DNA from: Bacillus sp. SORGH_AS_0510
Lineage (GTDB): Bacteria; Bacillota; Bacilli; Bacillales; Cytobacillaceae
NCBI RefSeq assembly: GCF_030818775.1
Contig: NZ_JAUTAU010000001.1
Coordinates: 3,228,001-3,292,000 of the forward strand
DNA length: 64,000 bases
Direction of reading: 5' to 3'
The translations under genes were made by a program, and so were the position numbers. This document shows, piece after piece, positions 8,959 to 16,534 of the stretch; within the stretch, counting starts at the first letter, position 1; every line of letters starts with the position of its first letter. The notes under the pieces are model-generated. The model was not told the DNA's origin. It searched no databases and saw only the letters and a list, made by a program, of their open reading frames with translations.

Positions 8959-10263
8959 ATGAGCCAGACAGATTCCTTTGCAGTAGAAAGGGCTCGAGCA
9001 GCAGAACACCGCACTGTTTCTGCCGCTAGAGATGCCATAAACGGAAAAGTAAAAGGGATACGAGCATTGTTGCCGTTCCTTGGGCCCGCCTTCATTGCAT
9101 CCATTGCTTATATAGACCCAGGAAATTTTGCTACAAATATTCAAAGCGGCGCACGTTTTGGTTATAAAATGCTATGGGTTATTGTCTTAGCCAACCTAAT
9201 GGCAATGCTTTTACAAAATATGTCTGCCAAACTAGGGATTGCAACCGGCAAAAGTCTCCCTGAAATTTGCAGAGACCATATGCCAAAATGGCTTGTAATG
9301 GTTATGTGGATAGTATCAGAGCTGGCAGCTATGGCAACGGACCTTGCAGAATTTTTAGGTGCAACACTTGCCTTAAATTTACTTGCAGGCATTCCGATGT
9401 TAATTGCAACTATTATTACTGGAATCGTAACCTACTTAATACTAATGTTAGAAAAATATGGTTTTCGACCATTAGAAAAGTTTATTGCAGCATTTGCCGT
9501 CCTGATAGGGTTGTGTTACTTAGCAGAAACGGTTCTCTCTCAACCAAATCTTTCGCAAATTGCCTATCACAGTGTCGTCCCATGGCTGGGCAATAATGAG
9601 AGTATCATGCTTGCTGTAGGTGTAATTGGAGCAACTGTTATGCCACATGCGATCTATTTACACTCTAGCTTAACGCAGAGACGGATTGTTCCAAGGAATG
9701 ATGTAGAAAAAATAAAAATCCAAAAGTTTAGTACGAAAGAGATTTTCATTGCTATGACATTAGCTGGATTTGTCAACTTATCCATGATGTATATGGCTGC
9801 TTCTGTTTTCAACACGACTGGCAATAGTCAAATTGCCGACATACAATCAGCCTATCACACATTAACACCTCTGCTCGGCTCAGCTGCAGCAAGTGTGTTT
9901 CTCATATCGCTACTGGCTTCAGGTGTTTCAAGTTCCGTGGTAGGTACGATGGCTGGGCAGGTCATTATGCAGGGGTTTGTAGGTTTTACTATCCCATTAT
10001 GGTTCCGCCGTCTGATTACTATGCTCCCAACGGTAATTATCGTTGCGATGGGAGTAGATCCAACTCGAACCCTTGTAATAAGCCAGGTAGTTTTAAGTAT
10101 TGTACTGCCGTTCCCAATCATTGCATTAATCTACTTTACACAAAAGAAAGAGATTATGGGTGTATTAACGAATAAACGAATAACCACAGTTCTAGCCACT
10201 TTATTTGCTATCACCATTCTGGGATTAAATGTGTGGTTGGTTGTTCAGACGTTTTTGGGATAA
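8959..10263 (+). CDS. mntH: NRAMP-family divalent metal transporter MntH
   Basis: The 434-residue NRAMP protein imports Mn(II), and possibly Fe(II), by proton symport. The conserved helix-1 metal motif DPGN appears in YIDPGNFATNIQSGARFGYK, and the helix-6 motif occurs in GATVMPHAIYLHSSL (the MPH signature). About eleven transmembrane helices can be traced. The ATG follows AAAGGATGGTG. It is a single gene with its own promoter and a palindrome in the leader. Its 3' end faces the 52-bp tandem-repeat array; no simple terminator was found immediately after the stop. The family call is firm; the choice of Mn over Fe is by similarity to MntH. Confidence 0.92.
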   Translation: MSQTDSFAVERARAAEHRTVSAARDAINGKVKGIRALLPFLGPAFIASIAYIDPGNFATNIQSGARFGYKMLWVIVLANLMAMLLQNMSAKLGIATGKSLPEICRDHMPKWLVMVMWIVSELAAMATDLAEFLGATLALNLLAGIPMLIATIITGIVTYLILMLEKYGFRPLEKFIAAFAVLIGLCYLAETVLSQPNLSQIAYHSVVPWLGNNESIMLAVGVIGATVMPHAIYLHSSLTQRRIVPRNDVEKIKIQKFSTKEIFIAMTLAGFVNLSMMYMAASVFNTTGNSQIADIQSAYHTLTPLLGSAAASVFLISLLASGVSSSVVGTMAGQVIMQGFVGFTIPLWFRRLITMLPTVIIVAMGVDPTRTLVISQVVLSIVLPFPIIALIYFTQKKEIMGVLTNKRITTVLATLFAITILGLNVWLVVQTFLG

Positions 10264-10428
10264 AATGATTTATTAGAAAAAAAACACCACCAGCTATTAC
10301 AACTTAAAGGATTCACTTAAGAGGTGCCCAACCACGTTTCGGCAGCGTAAATCACAGTCTATTTTACTCAGAAATCAACATGAAGAAGAGTATCTGAATA
10401 AATTGTATATGCGCTCTTTTGCTCAAAA

Positions 10429-10980
10429 CGACCGAAGCCCTGATTTTCTTAACGATTCGGTCGTTATGAACCCTTCTAATCGACCGAAGCCCTGATTTCT
10501 TTATCCCTTCGGTCGTTATGAACCCTTCAATACGACCAAAGCCTTGATTTTTTTAGCCCTTCGGTCGTTATGAACCCTTCTAATCGACCGAAGCCCTGAT
10601 TTCTTTATCCCTTCGGTCGTTATGAACCCTTCTATACGACCGAAGCCTTGATTTTTTTAGCCCTTCGGTCGTTATGAACCCTTCTAAACGACCGAAGCCC
10701 TGATTTTTTTAGCCCTTCGGTCGTTATGAACCCTTCTAAACGACCGAAGCCCTGATTTTTTTAGCCCTTCGGTCGTTATGAACCCTTCTAAACGACCGAA
10801 GCCCTGATTTTTTTAGTCCTTCGGTCGTTATGAACCCTTCTAAACGACCGGAGCCCTGATTTTTTTAGCCCTTCGGTCGTTATGAACCCTTCTAACGACC
10901 GAAGTCCTGATTTTCATAACGCTTCAGTCGTTATGAACTCGTCTCAACAACCGAAGCTCTAATTTTCCTTCCCCTTCTCC
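10429..10980. repeat. Tandem array 1: ten 52-bp units plus a partial unit
   Basis: Units begin at 10429, 10481, 10533, 10585, 10637, 10689, 10741, 10793, 10845, 10896 and 10948. Spacing is exactly 52 bp except for one 51-bp unit, and the outer units are the most diverged. Each unit contains the 9-bp inverted repeat CGACCGAAG...CTTCGGTCG around a T-rich loop, then TTATGAACCCTTCTAA. The array lies between the 3' ends of mntH and the convergent HExxH gene. There are no unique spacers, so it is not a CRISPR. The rest of 10264-11234 shows nothing recognisable. Confidence 0.95.
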
Positions 10981-11134
10981 CATTAACCTCTAATTTGCAC
11001 TTATTTTGGCATTCTAAATGACATCTAAATTGACACGAATTTTCAATGTACAATATGTATTGTCACTCAAAAAACACTTTAATATTGGACTGCCAATACT
11101 AAAAGAAATTGAATTAAACCTTAATATAACAACA

Positions 11135-11164
11135 AAATGGCATGTGTCAATTAACATGCCATTT
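11135..11164 (-). terminator. Hairpin downstream of the HExxH gene
   Basis: An 11-bp perfect stem (AAATGGCATGT with ACATGCCATTT). Read on the minus strand it is followed by a T-containing tract, so it could terminate the leftward gene ending at 11235. Confidence 0.5.
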
Positions 11165-11234
11165 CATCTGTCAATTTATCTTCGTGCACCCCACAAGTGA
11201 ACCCTTTATATTACAGCTTTGGTGTTTTTTATGT

Positions 11235-12212
11235 TTAAATAACTCCCACTGCTCCTTCCCCCATTTTTTCTAACTCCTTTGCATGCTCTTCATATAACCT
11301 CAAAGCCCACTTTTGAATCAAGGGAGATGGTATAGTTTTCCACTTTTCTACTTCTACAATCTCTTCATCACTAAACGCAAGCTCAGTTAATCTTCCCATT
11401 AACACATAGGATGAATACGGATGTGGAAATCCTGGGTCATTTTTACGCTCATAATAAAATTTCTTTAGTAATCTATAAGAATTGGGCTCATAAATGAGTT
11501 CAACTAGTTTTGCCCGGTATTCTAAATCTTTTGGTTGCAGATTTGGAAAGCTGGCATAATCACTTACATGCTGAGCCTCATGTTTTAAATAGCTAACTTG
11601 AAACTCAGAATCATCCATATTTATTTTATTCGGTCGATCATTTACATAATAAAGACCTTCTGGCTTTGCCCAGCCACCCGCCCGTTTTACCCCAAAGGTC
11701 GAAAAATATATCCAACTTTGCAGTAAAAAATCTGATAAAAAATAAACGGTTACCTCTTGTGTATGATGTGGTAGTTCAATCTTAAACTCTTCCCTCTCCA
11801 TTGTCTTCCAGATAAAAGGACCTCTAAAGGGACCAGTCAAACCACCTAAGAAGTGATAGCCCTTCTTATTAAAGATCACCTCTAATTGACTTTCTAACTG
11901 ATCAAGATCCATATTAGAAAGTTTATCGGGAATGCATGGCGCAAGAGATTGTGCTAATTGAATTTCTGCTACAAATGCGTTTTGTTTTGTTAAAACTGCA
12001 ATAAAGTATTGATAGTAAGCTAGTAGTACTCTTCTTATCCAAGGATCTTTAGATTGAATCCGAAAGATTGGTTTCTCTGTAAAGAATCTTCGATGATACT
12101 TCAATTCTAGCGCTTTGGTTTTTTTGTTCTTATTTTTTATCGAACAAAGGTATTCATACGCTGCTGGAACATCTCCTTGCAGACAATAAGCATAAAACTT
12201 TGATTCATCCAT
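11235..12212 (-). CDS. Uncharacterised protein with an HExxH motif
   Basis: I do not recognise a named family. The 325-residue protein has no signal peptide or membrane segment. Near its centre-right is YLKHEAQHVSDY, an HExxH zinc-metallopeptidase signature within a helix, with several downstream acidic residues that could supply the third ligand. The N-terminal third is helical and rich in Lys/Tyr. Start: ATG at 12212 follows GAGGGG by 6 bases; an in-frame TTG 34 codons upstream has no ribosome site. It is divergent from a frameshifted GNAT gene and transcribes toward array 1. Catalytic activity is not proven because HExxH can occur by chance, but the context of the motif is good. Confidence 0.7.
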   Translation of the reverse strand: MDESKFYAYCLQGDVPAAYEYLCSIKNKNKKTKALELKYHRRFFTEKPIFRIQSKDPWIRRVLLAYYQYFIAVLTKQNAFVAEIQLAQSLAPCIPDKLSNMDLDQLESQLEVIFNKKGYHFLGGLTGPFRGPFIWKTMEREEFKIELPHHTQEVTVYFLSDFLLQSWIYFSTFGVKRAGGWAKPEGLYYVNDRPNKINMDDSEFQVSYLKHEAQHVSDYASFPNLQPKDLEYRAKLVELIYEPNSYRLLKKFYYERKNDPGFPHPYSSYVLMGRLTELAFSDEEIVEVEKWKTIPSPLIQKWALRLYEEHAKELEKMGEGAVGVI

Positions 12213-12351
12213 CAAGTTCCCCTCGAATTCTACAATATTTTTATAGTTAATATTTGATTCATACTTGTAAAATTCCTTTTTTGTATATAAAGGAAAATAA
12301 GGTGATGATGTCAAATGTAGTAATACAAGAAAGCAAATTTCGGAGGATAAA

Positions 12352-12823
12352 ATGATTGAATTAGTCAGAGTTTTAAAGGAAGAGGAACAAATTTTACATA
12401 ACCTTATGCAGTTCTACATCTATGAATTTACACAGTTTTTGCCAACAATTACCCTTGAAGAGACCGGTCTTTACAAACCTTGTTAATCTAACCCCCTACT
12501 GGAGCAGCCCAAACCTTCACCCTTTTTTCATTAAGAAGGAAGATGAACTTATTGGTTTTGCTTTAGTTGAAAGTGCTACTGAAACAGAACTTAACACCAT
12601 TCTCGAATTTTTTATCATTCGAAAATATAATCGTAAAGGCTTTGGAAAACTTGCAGCAAACAAACTTTTTTCTATGTTCCCTGGCAAATGGCACATTACA
12701 CAAATCGAAAGAAATTATCCAGCACAAGCTTTTTGGAAAAGCACAATCTCTTCATTTACTAACGGCAATTACAGCGAAAAATATGATGAAAAACGCCGTT
12801 CAATCCAAGAATTTGAGATTTAG
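12352..12823 (+). pseudogene. GNAT-type acetyltransferase, frameshifted
   Basis: An ATG at 12352 with a strong CGGAGG site opens a frame reading MIELVRVLKEEEQILHNLMQ and ending at a TAA near 12486. The rest of the protein continues in the +1 frame to 12823. That part includes the acetyl-CoA-binding strand-loop-helix FFIIRKYNRKGFGKLAANKL and the C-terminal NYPAQAFWKS. Removing a single T near 12473 would join them as ...GLYKPVNLTPYW..., a normal GNAT sequence. So this is a recent one-base insertion, or a sequencing error. It neighbours another decayed gene, which favours real decay. Confidence 0.75.
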
Positions 12824-12830
12824 AGTGACA

Positions 12831-12879
12831 AATAAAACAGTGGAGGCTGTCCCAAAAAGGTTGCCTCCACTGTTTTATT
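12831..12879. terminator. Strong bidirectional terminator
   Basis: A 17-bp perfect stem (AATAAAACAGTGGAGGC with its complement) separates the frameshifted GNAT from the convergent remnant. It overlaps the remnant's stop codon. Confidence 0.85.
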
Positions 12880-13266
12880 CTATCGCCCGTAAATCATTTA
12901 CTAACATCTCTTTTGATTTCTCTTCGACTATTTGTTCTACATAGACTAGTACTGTTGAATACGCCTTTTTAGAAGCGTCCGTTTCACCTAATAAAGTGTA
13001 TGCCCTCTATAATGCTTCATACGCATATCCAATATAAAATGGTTCAATATTATGTTCCAAACTCACCTCTAGACACTGTTTACCAAAGTAAACATACACT
13101 CTAGACAATTGCCAATATCCAATCGATAGATTTTTTGCCGTATGATCCTCTACCTGCGTCCAATGCCATGTTTGTAAATGGCACTCTCTACTAATTGGCA
13201 GTATAGTGGGTTCTGCAATATTTTTGAGAAGTTGAAGTAACTCCTCAAAATCTGGTTTGTTTTGTT
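12875..13266 (-). pseudogene. Decayed paralogue of the helical-repeat gene at 23.8 kb
   Basis: Read on the minus strand this stretch gives WHWTQVEDHTAKNLSIGYWQ, followed by a region like IEPFYIGYAYEAL. That is nearly identical to the intact protein encoded at 23833-24294. It differs by an in-frame loss of about ten residues (the AVAQLGERA segment), an in-frame TAG just after YEAL, and loss of the N-terminus. DNA identity is obvious over tens of bases around 13090-13170 and 24070-24160. It is therefore a non-functional duplicate. I recognise no formal family name for either copy. Confidence 0.85.
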
Positions 13267-13269
13267 TTT

Positions 13270-13583
13270 ACCTAAGTGTAAATAGCAATATTAGCAAATA
13301 TCCCCATTATTTAGTCTGCCATTTTCAGCCTGTATTGGGCATTTAAAAAAGGCGATAAATGGTTATAACTCTTTTGAATGAAAAAAGAGCCAAAATAAAC
13401 AAGTAGTGCATAAAAACTTGCATATTTTAGGCTCTTTTTATTTTTACTCCTTATTGTGTCAAAGCACCTGTTAGCTTAAGTACAATACTTCACAATCTTG
13501 CTTTCTTAGATAAAACTATTACTAAAAGTATTATTTTATGTAAATATTCTAACTATGTAATAAAGCTTACTCTAAGAGTAAGC
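13270..13583. other. Intergenic stretch without a gene
   Basis: No coding frame with a ribosome site is visible. It holds the terminator listed at 13382-13445 and a short degenerate copy of an interspersed motif (CCTGTTAGCTTAAG near 13470) that recurs at other points in the accessory region. Confidence 0.6.
13382..13445. terminator. Long terminator-like hairpin
   Basis: AAAAAGAGCC pairs with GGCTCTTTTT, extended by AAAATA/TATTTT, around a long loop. It has T-tracts on both strands. Confidence 0.7.
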
Positions 13584-14024
13584 TTAACCTCTATAAACAC
13601 TATCACATGTTCCAGGTTTTGGTTCATAAAAACAATGTTCTTTAAATTGACCAGTATGAGGTTGACCATACCATGTTGGTGGGCATGGAGCATGTGGATT
13701 AAAATACCAAAGAGCATATTTCGCAGGATGAACTCTCCAACCATTTATATTTTGTTGTGCTAATCTTCTTTCAGAGGTTCTTGATCTTTGATAAAAAACA
13801 TTCCCTTTTTGCACTGCTTCAAAAGAATAATTTCCTCCTTGTATTTGAAATATTACATCATGAATATTGTTTACATCTTTGAAATCTAAGCATTCTGCAA
13901 CAACACGATTTATTATTACATTTCCAACATATAACATTCCTTGCCTTCCTTCGCCTTCTGCTTCTGCTCTCATCATTCTTGCCATTTCATCTACTTCATG
14001 ACTTCTAGCCCTTACTCTTGCCAT
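13584..14024 (-). CDS. cwlJ: Spore cortex-lytic hydrolase CwlJ
   Basis: CwlJ degrades the spermatozoa-like modified peptidoglycan of the spore cortex during germination and acts in the spore coat. The 146-residue protein is a single Hydrolase_2 domain: MARMMRAEAEGEGRQGMLYV carries the catalytic-region glutamates, then VGNVIINRV, and the C-terminus RVHPAKYALWYFNPHAPCP...HCFYEP closely follows the known CwlJ layout and length (142 in B. subtilis). It has no signal peptide, as expected for a protein made in the mother cell. ATG at 14024 follows GGGAGGTGATG. In B. subtilis gerQ is required for CwlJ localisation and usually lies nearby; no GerQ is recognised here, but coat-like genes are adjacent. 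Confidence 0.93.
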   Translation of the reverse strand: MARVRARSHEVDEMARMMRAEAEGEGRQGMLYVGNVIINRVVAECLDFKDVNNIHDVIFQIQGGNYSFEAVQKGNVFYQRSRTSERRLAQQNINGWRVHPAKYALWYFNPHAPCPPTWYGQPHTGQFKEHCFYEPKPGTCDSVYRG

Positions 14025-14042
14025 TTCATCACCTCCCAAAAA

Positions 14043-14051
14043 TATAGTATG
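14043..14051 (-). promoter_or_regulatory. Sporulation-type -10 box upstream of cwlJ
   Basis: On the minus strand CATACTATA fits the mother-cell sigma-K/sigma-E -10 pattern, with an AC dinucleotide 18 bases upstream, and lies about 20 bases before the cwlJ start codon. This is consensus matching only. Confidence 0.5.
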
Positions 14052-14382
14052 AAAAAAACCTACACCCATGTCATTGATTAGATAATAAGAAATGTTTAAT
14101 TACTTTTATGCAACTGCCTGTTGAATAAGAATAGCAATCTATATTATTGAAGTATCGCACTCGTTAGTTGAACAACTCCATGGCCTGTAAACTATTTATA
14201 ATTTCCTTTGGTTAGAGATACCATTCTCAATAATAATAGATGCTCAATCCATTCATATATCCTCCATCTTCATTCTTTTTCGAATTCAGGTGGGCTACTA
14301 GGCATACATCCAATCCAAACTTTAACCCTGAGCATAAAATTGGTTATAAGTCTAATCACAATTAAGGAGTGAACTTCGAATT
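14052..14382. other. Divergent intergenic region between cwlJ and the coat-like genes
   Basis: No gene is visible. It contains a short interspersed motif (CTCGTTAGTTGAAC near 14160). The leader of the downstream small gene has an AAGGAG site at 14364-14369. A GCATACAT near 14301 could be a weak sporulation -10. Confidence 0.5.
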
Positions 14383-14622
14383 ATGGTAAATACACGACAA
14401 ATGCCATCTGCCCTGAATACCTGGGGTCTCGAAAATTGTATCTATCGTTTCACGTATTTGTGGCTTAGAAACGGAGACAATTTCTGGTTTTTTTTGACGA
14501 CTGTCGGGCATCAAAGAGTTTATGGCTATAGGTTTTTCGGCGGAAGATGGAATCAATATTCGGTTGCTTTAAGAGATATTGTTAACTTCCATTGTTCTCC
14601 TCCAACTCCAACTCTATATTAA
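14383..14622 (+). CDS. Small aromatic-rich protein, possibly spore-associated
   Basis: I do not recognise this family. The 79-residue protein is very rich in Trp, Tyr and Phe (for example YRFTYLWLRNGDNFWFFLTT) and has no clear signal peptide. The ATG lies 13 bases after AAGGAG, a rather long spacing with no better in-frame start. It sits between cwlJ and a glycine/tyrosine-rich coat-like gene, which suggests a role in the spore envelope; that is inference from neighbours only. The frame is intact and the composition is unlike random translation, so it is probably real. Confidence 0.6.
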   Translation: MVNTRQMPSALNTWGLENCIYRFTYLWLRNGDNFWFFLTTVGHQRVYGYRFFGGRWNQYSVALRDIVNFHCSPPTPTLY

Positions 14623-14643
14623 AACACTGCGTCTGGGCTTTCG

Positions 14644-14652
14644 CATAAAGTA
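14644..14652 (+). promoter_or_regulatory. Sigma-K-like -10 box before the Gly/Pro-rich gene
   Basis: CATAAAGTA matches CATAnnnTA, with AC 18 bases upstream, the same spacing as at cwlJ. Transcription would begin near 14659, which argues for the GTG at 14675 as the start codon. Confidence 0.5.
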
Positions 14653-14674
14653 AAATAAAATGAAGAGGATAATT

Positions 14675-15028
14675 GTGCTTCCATATTATATTGCTTATCC
14701 AACAGATGAAAGGATCTATCCAGGCATTGGTCTGGATGGACCAGGTTCAGGATATGGTTTTTATCCTGGTCTGGGATTTGGTGAACCTGGACTAGGTTTA
14801 TGGTTTTATCCAGGCTTTGGATTAGGAGGACCAGGTTCAGATTTTGGTTATTTTCCTGGGCTCGGTTTTGGAGCACCTGGCATTCCACATCCATACCCAC
14901 CATACCCCGTACATCTTCCTGCTCCACCGCATCCTCCACAAGGAGTGCATCTTCCTGCTCAACCACATCCACCACAGGGAGTGCATCTTCCTGCTCCGCC
15001 ACAGGCACCACAGTCAGCTCTATATTAA
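14675..15028 (+). CDS. Gly/Tyr/Pro-rich repetitive coat-like protein
   Basis: The protein (about 117 residues) consists of four near-repeats of about 15 residues of the form YPGLGFGxPGxGxxF, and then proline-rich repeats of PPQGVHLPAPP. No enzymatic domain is present. The GTG at 14675 sits 6 bases after AGAGG and behind a sigma-K-like promoter; an ATG at 14660 would lie almost at the predicted transcription start. A sister gene on the opposite strand at 15659 shares GPGSGFGFxPGLGFGAPG. Such low-complexity Gly/Tyr proteins are common in Bacillus spore coats and crust. That role is inferred from composition, promoter and the neighbouring cwlJ. Confidence 0.65.
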   Translation: MLPYYIAYPTDERIYPGIGLDGPGSGYGFYPGLGFGEPGLGLWFYPGFGLGGPGSDFGYFPGLGFGAPGIPHPYPPYPVHLPAPPHPPQGVHLPAQPHPPQGVHLPAPPQAPQSALY

Positions 15029-15095
15029 TTACAATTAAGCCAAATCTCAATAGCCTCCACTTATACATACATCTTGCTGAGAATCTTTCAGACAC

Positions 15096-15119
15096 AAAAA
15101 AGCCCCTTTAAGGGCTTTC
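15096..15119. terminator. Hairpin after the Gly/Pro-rich gene
   Basis: AAAGCCC pairs with GGGCTTT; the better T-tract is on the minus strand, so its direction is uncertain. Confidence 0.5.
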
Positions 15120-15235
15120 AGCTTGTTGAGGAAGGTACTATTTTTTTCTTTACAAGCTTTTTTTATTTGTCCTTTTAAATTTCATGCCTAAATTTTCATT
15201 TATTGATTACAGAATTAAGTTCGTCACCCCATTAT

Positions 15236-15520
15236 CCTAGATTGGCTAGGTGAGTGGCGATCTTTTTCATATTCTGACACGCTGCAGTGAGTAACACTTG
15301 CTCACTCGCATTGTGTAGTCCCCGTAACCGGCAATAGCGAAGACCATGCAGTTCTTTCGAATCTGCGAAGCTTCGCTCCACTTTTTCTCTTCTGAATTTA
15401 TAAAGCATTTTTCCAGAAAGTGAAAGTCTGTTAGTGCGTACCTTCTCCTTGAATTCTTACCAGAAATGGCGAGTAACGACCTTTTGCTTGTTCTTTGACC
15501 TTTACATATTGTCATTAAAA
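15236..15520 (-). pseudogene. IS1182-type transposase remnant (C-terminus)
   Basis: The minus strand reads [20 protein letters not shown] followed by [20 protein letters not shown], the conserved C-terminal end of IS1182-family transposases. Upstream in the same frame, KVVTRHFW is followed by a TAA and another stop occurs near 15504. The N-terminal two thirds of the gene and recognisable terminal repeats are absent. This is a small decayed fragment of an insertion sequence, not a live element. A different reading frame is open here by chance and encodes nothing recognisable. Confidence 0.8.
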
Positions 15521-15569
15521 TGTAGTTTCCTTCAGCTATAAATCAAAAACATTCATCATTCTAAACAAG

Positions 15570-15607
15570 AAACAGGCGTTTCCGCTATTGCAAAAACACG
15601 CCTGTTT
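15570..15607 (-). terminator. Terminator after the His/Tyr-rich gene
   Basis: AAACAGGCGT pairs with ACGCCTGTTT around an 18-base loop. It lies 51 bases beyond the stop of the leftward coat-like gene. Confidence 0.65.
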
Positions 15608-15658
15608 AACAGAAATTTCTGTTCCCTTTTATTTTAACGGTAAATTCTTTAGCAAATT

Positions 15659-15862
15659 TTAATAAGGGTAGTGGTGGTGGTGGTATGGATAGTGGTGATG
15701 ATAGTACGGGTAATGATGATGGTAGTACGGGTAGTGATGATGGTGGTAGTTCGGGTAGTGTTGGTGTGGATAGCCTGGAGCTCCAAATCCAAGTCCTGGT
15801 GCAAAACCAAAACCTGAGCCTGGTCCACCTAAACCAACTCTCTCATTATAGGCATTAATCAT
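15659..15862 (-). CDS. Gly-rich / His-Tyr-rich coat-like protein
   Basis: The roughly 67-residue protein begins with GLGGPGSGFGFAPGLGFGAP, a near match to the repeats of the gene at 14675. It ends in a low-complexity tail of alternating His, Tyr and Pro blocks (about 19 His residues). The tail could bind metal or cross-link through tyrosines; both are inference. Start choice is open: AGGAGG overlaps in-frame ATGs at 15883 and 15874, while ATG at 15862 lies 12 bases after it and gives MINAYNERVGLGG. A CATATGCTC sequence upstream is a weak sigma-K-like -10. A spore-coat role is likely from composition and neighbours. Confidence 0.65.
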   Translation of the reverse strand: MINAYNERVGLGGPGSGFGFAPGLGFGAPGYPHQHYPNYHHHHYPYYHHHYPYYHHHYPYHHHHYPY

Positions 15863-16147
15863 ACAAGCATTCATCCTCCTCATTTCACTTTACATTAGAG
15901 CATATGCATGTTTGGGTTAAAGTTCTTGGGTATTTGTCTTGAATTTTAGAAATTAAAGGACAAATGCCTTATCTAACAAATAAAATGGACTTTTAATTCA
16001 AAACTAATAGCCTGTATTAAGTCAATTCACGACTCAATTGAAATTATACAACCCGTATTCTTATTCAACTACCCTACTTCGTTCGTGGAACAAGGAAGCC
16101 TCAACCCTAGCAGTCTCATATCCCGTTATGGAAAGAAAAAACACCAA

Positions 16148-16324
16148 TCATATACTTTGTTTTTTCAACCTATATTTTATGATAGCAACGGTAAGAACAA
16201 TTAAAAATATAATGATGCTTAATGTATCATGAAATTTCTGCTCTAATGGTAAGAAGTTTTTCACGAACATTAAAAAAACAGCAAAAAAGTAAATAATACC
16301 TGATTTCCTAGCTATTCTTTCCAT
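16148..16324 (-). CDS. Small two-helix membrane protein, hypothetical
   Basis: A 58-residue frame begins with MERIARKSGIIYFFAVFLMF. It contains two hydrophobic segments (about residues 9-23 and 36-50) and a basic C-terminus (KYRLKKQ). The ribosome site AAGGAGG lies 5 bases before the ATG, which is better than for any overlapping frame on the other strand. I do not recognise the family. It stands alone, between the coat-like gene and the uncharacterised genes to the right. Function is unknown. Confidence 0.6.
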   Translation of the reverse strand: MERIARKSGIIYFFAVFLMFVKNFLPLEQKFHDTLSIIIFLIVLTVAIIKYRLKKQSI

Positions 16325-16534
16325 AGATCCTCCTTGTTCCTATATCCTTAGAGTATCATTCTATAAATTATGAAAGATTTCCTTCTAAAGCTAACCTTCT
16401 CCGTTAGCTTAATAATTTCCACAAAAAAGCACTTCTCCTTCTTGAAGAAATGCCCCCGTTTAGCTTAAGTACATTATTTCATAAACACAAAATAACTAAT
16501 GGGCTGTCAGTAATTGCAGAATTCCCACCGTTTG

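Noticed and set aside
10429..10980. Possible CRISPR array
   Set aside because: The whole 52-bp unit is repeated with no unique spacers, and no cas genes are present. The same holds for the arrays at 28.6 and 55.6 kb.
11018..11200. A 60-codon open frame on the plus strand
   Set aside because: No ribosome site, biased composition and overlap with a hairpin; no support as a gene.
14619..15095. Long minus-strand open frame across the Gly/Pro-rich gene
   Set aside because: It is antisense to a repetitive gene that has a ribosome site and promoter; its valine/glutamate repeats are a by-product of the DNA repeat.
15267..15515. An 82-codon open frame in the IS1182 remnant
   Set aside because: It is out of frame with the recognisable transposase sequence, which itself has stops; it is not a gene.
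16038..16232. A plus-strand 64-codon frame
   Set aside because: No ribosome site, and the minus-strand frame at 16148-16324 has AAGGAGG at the right distance.
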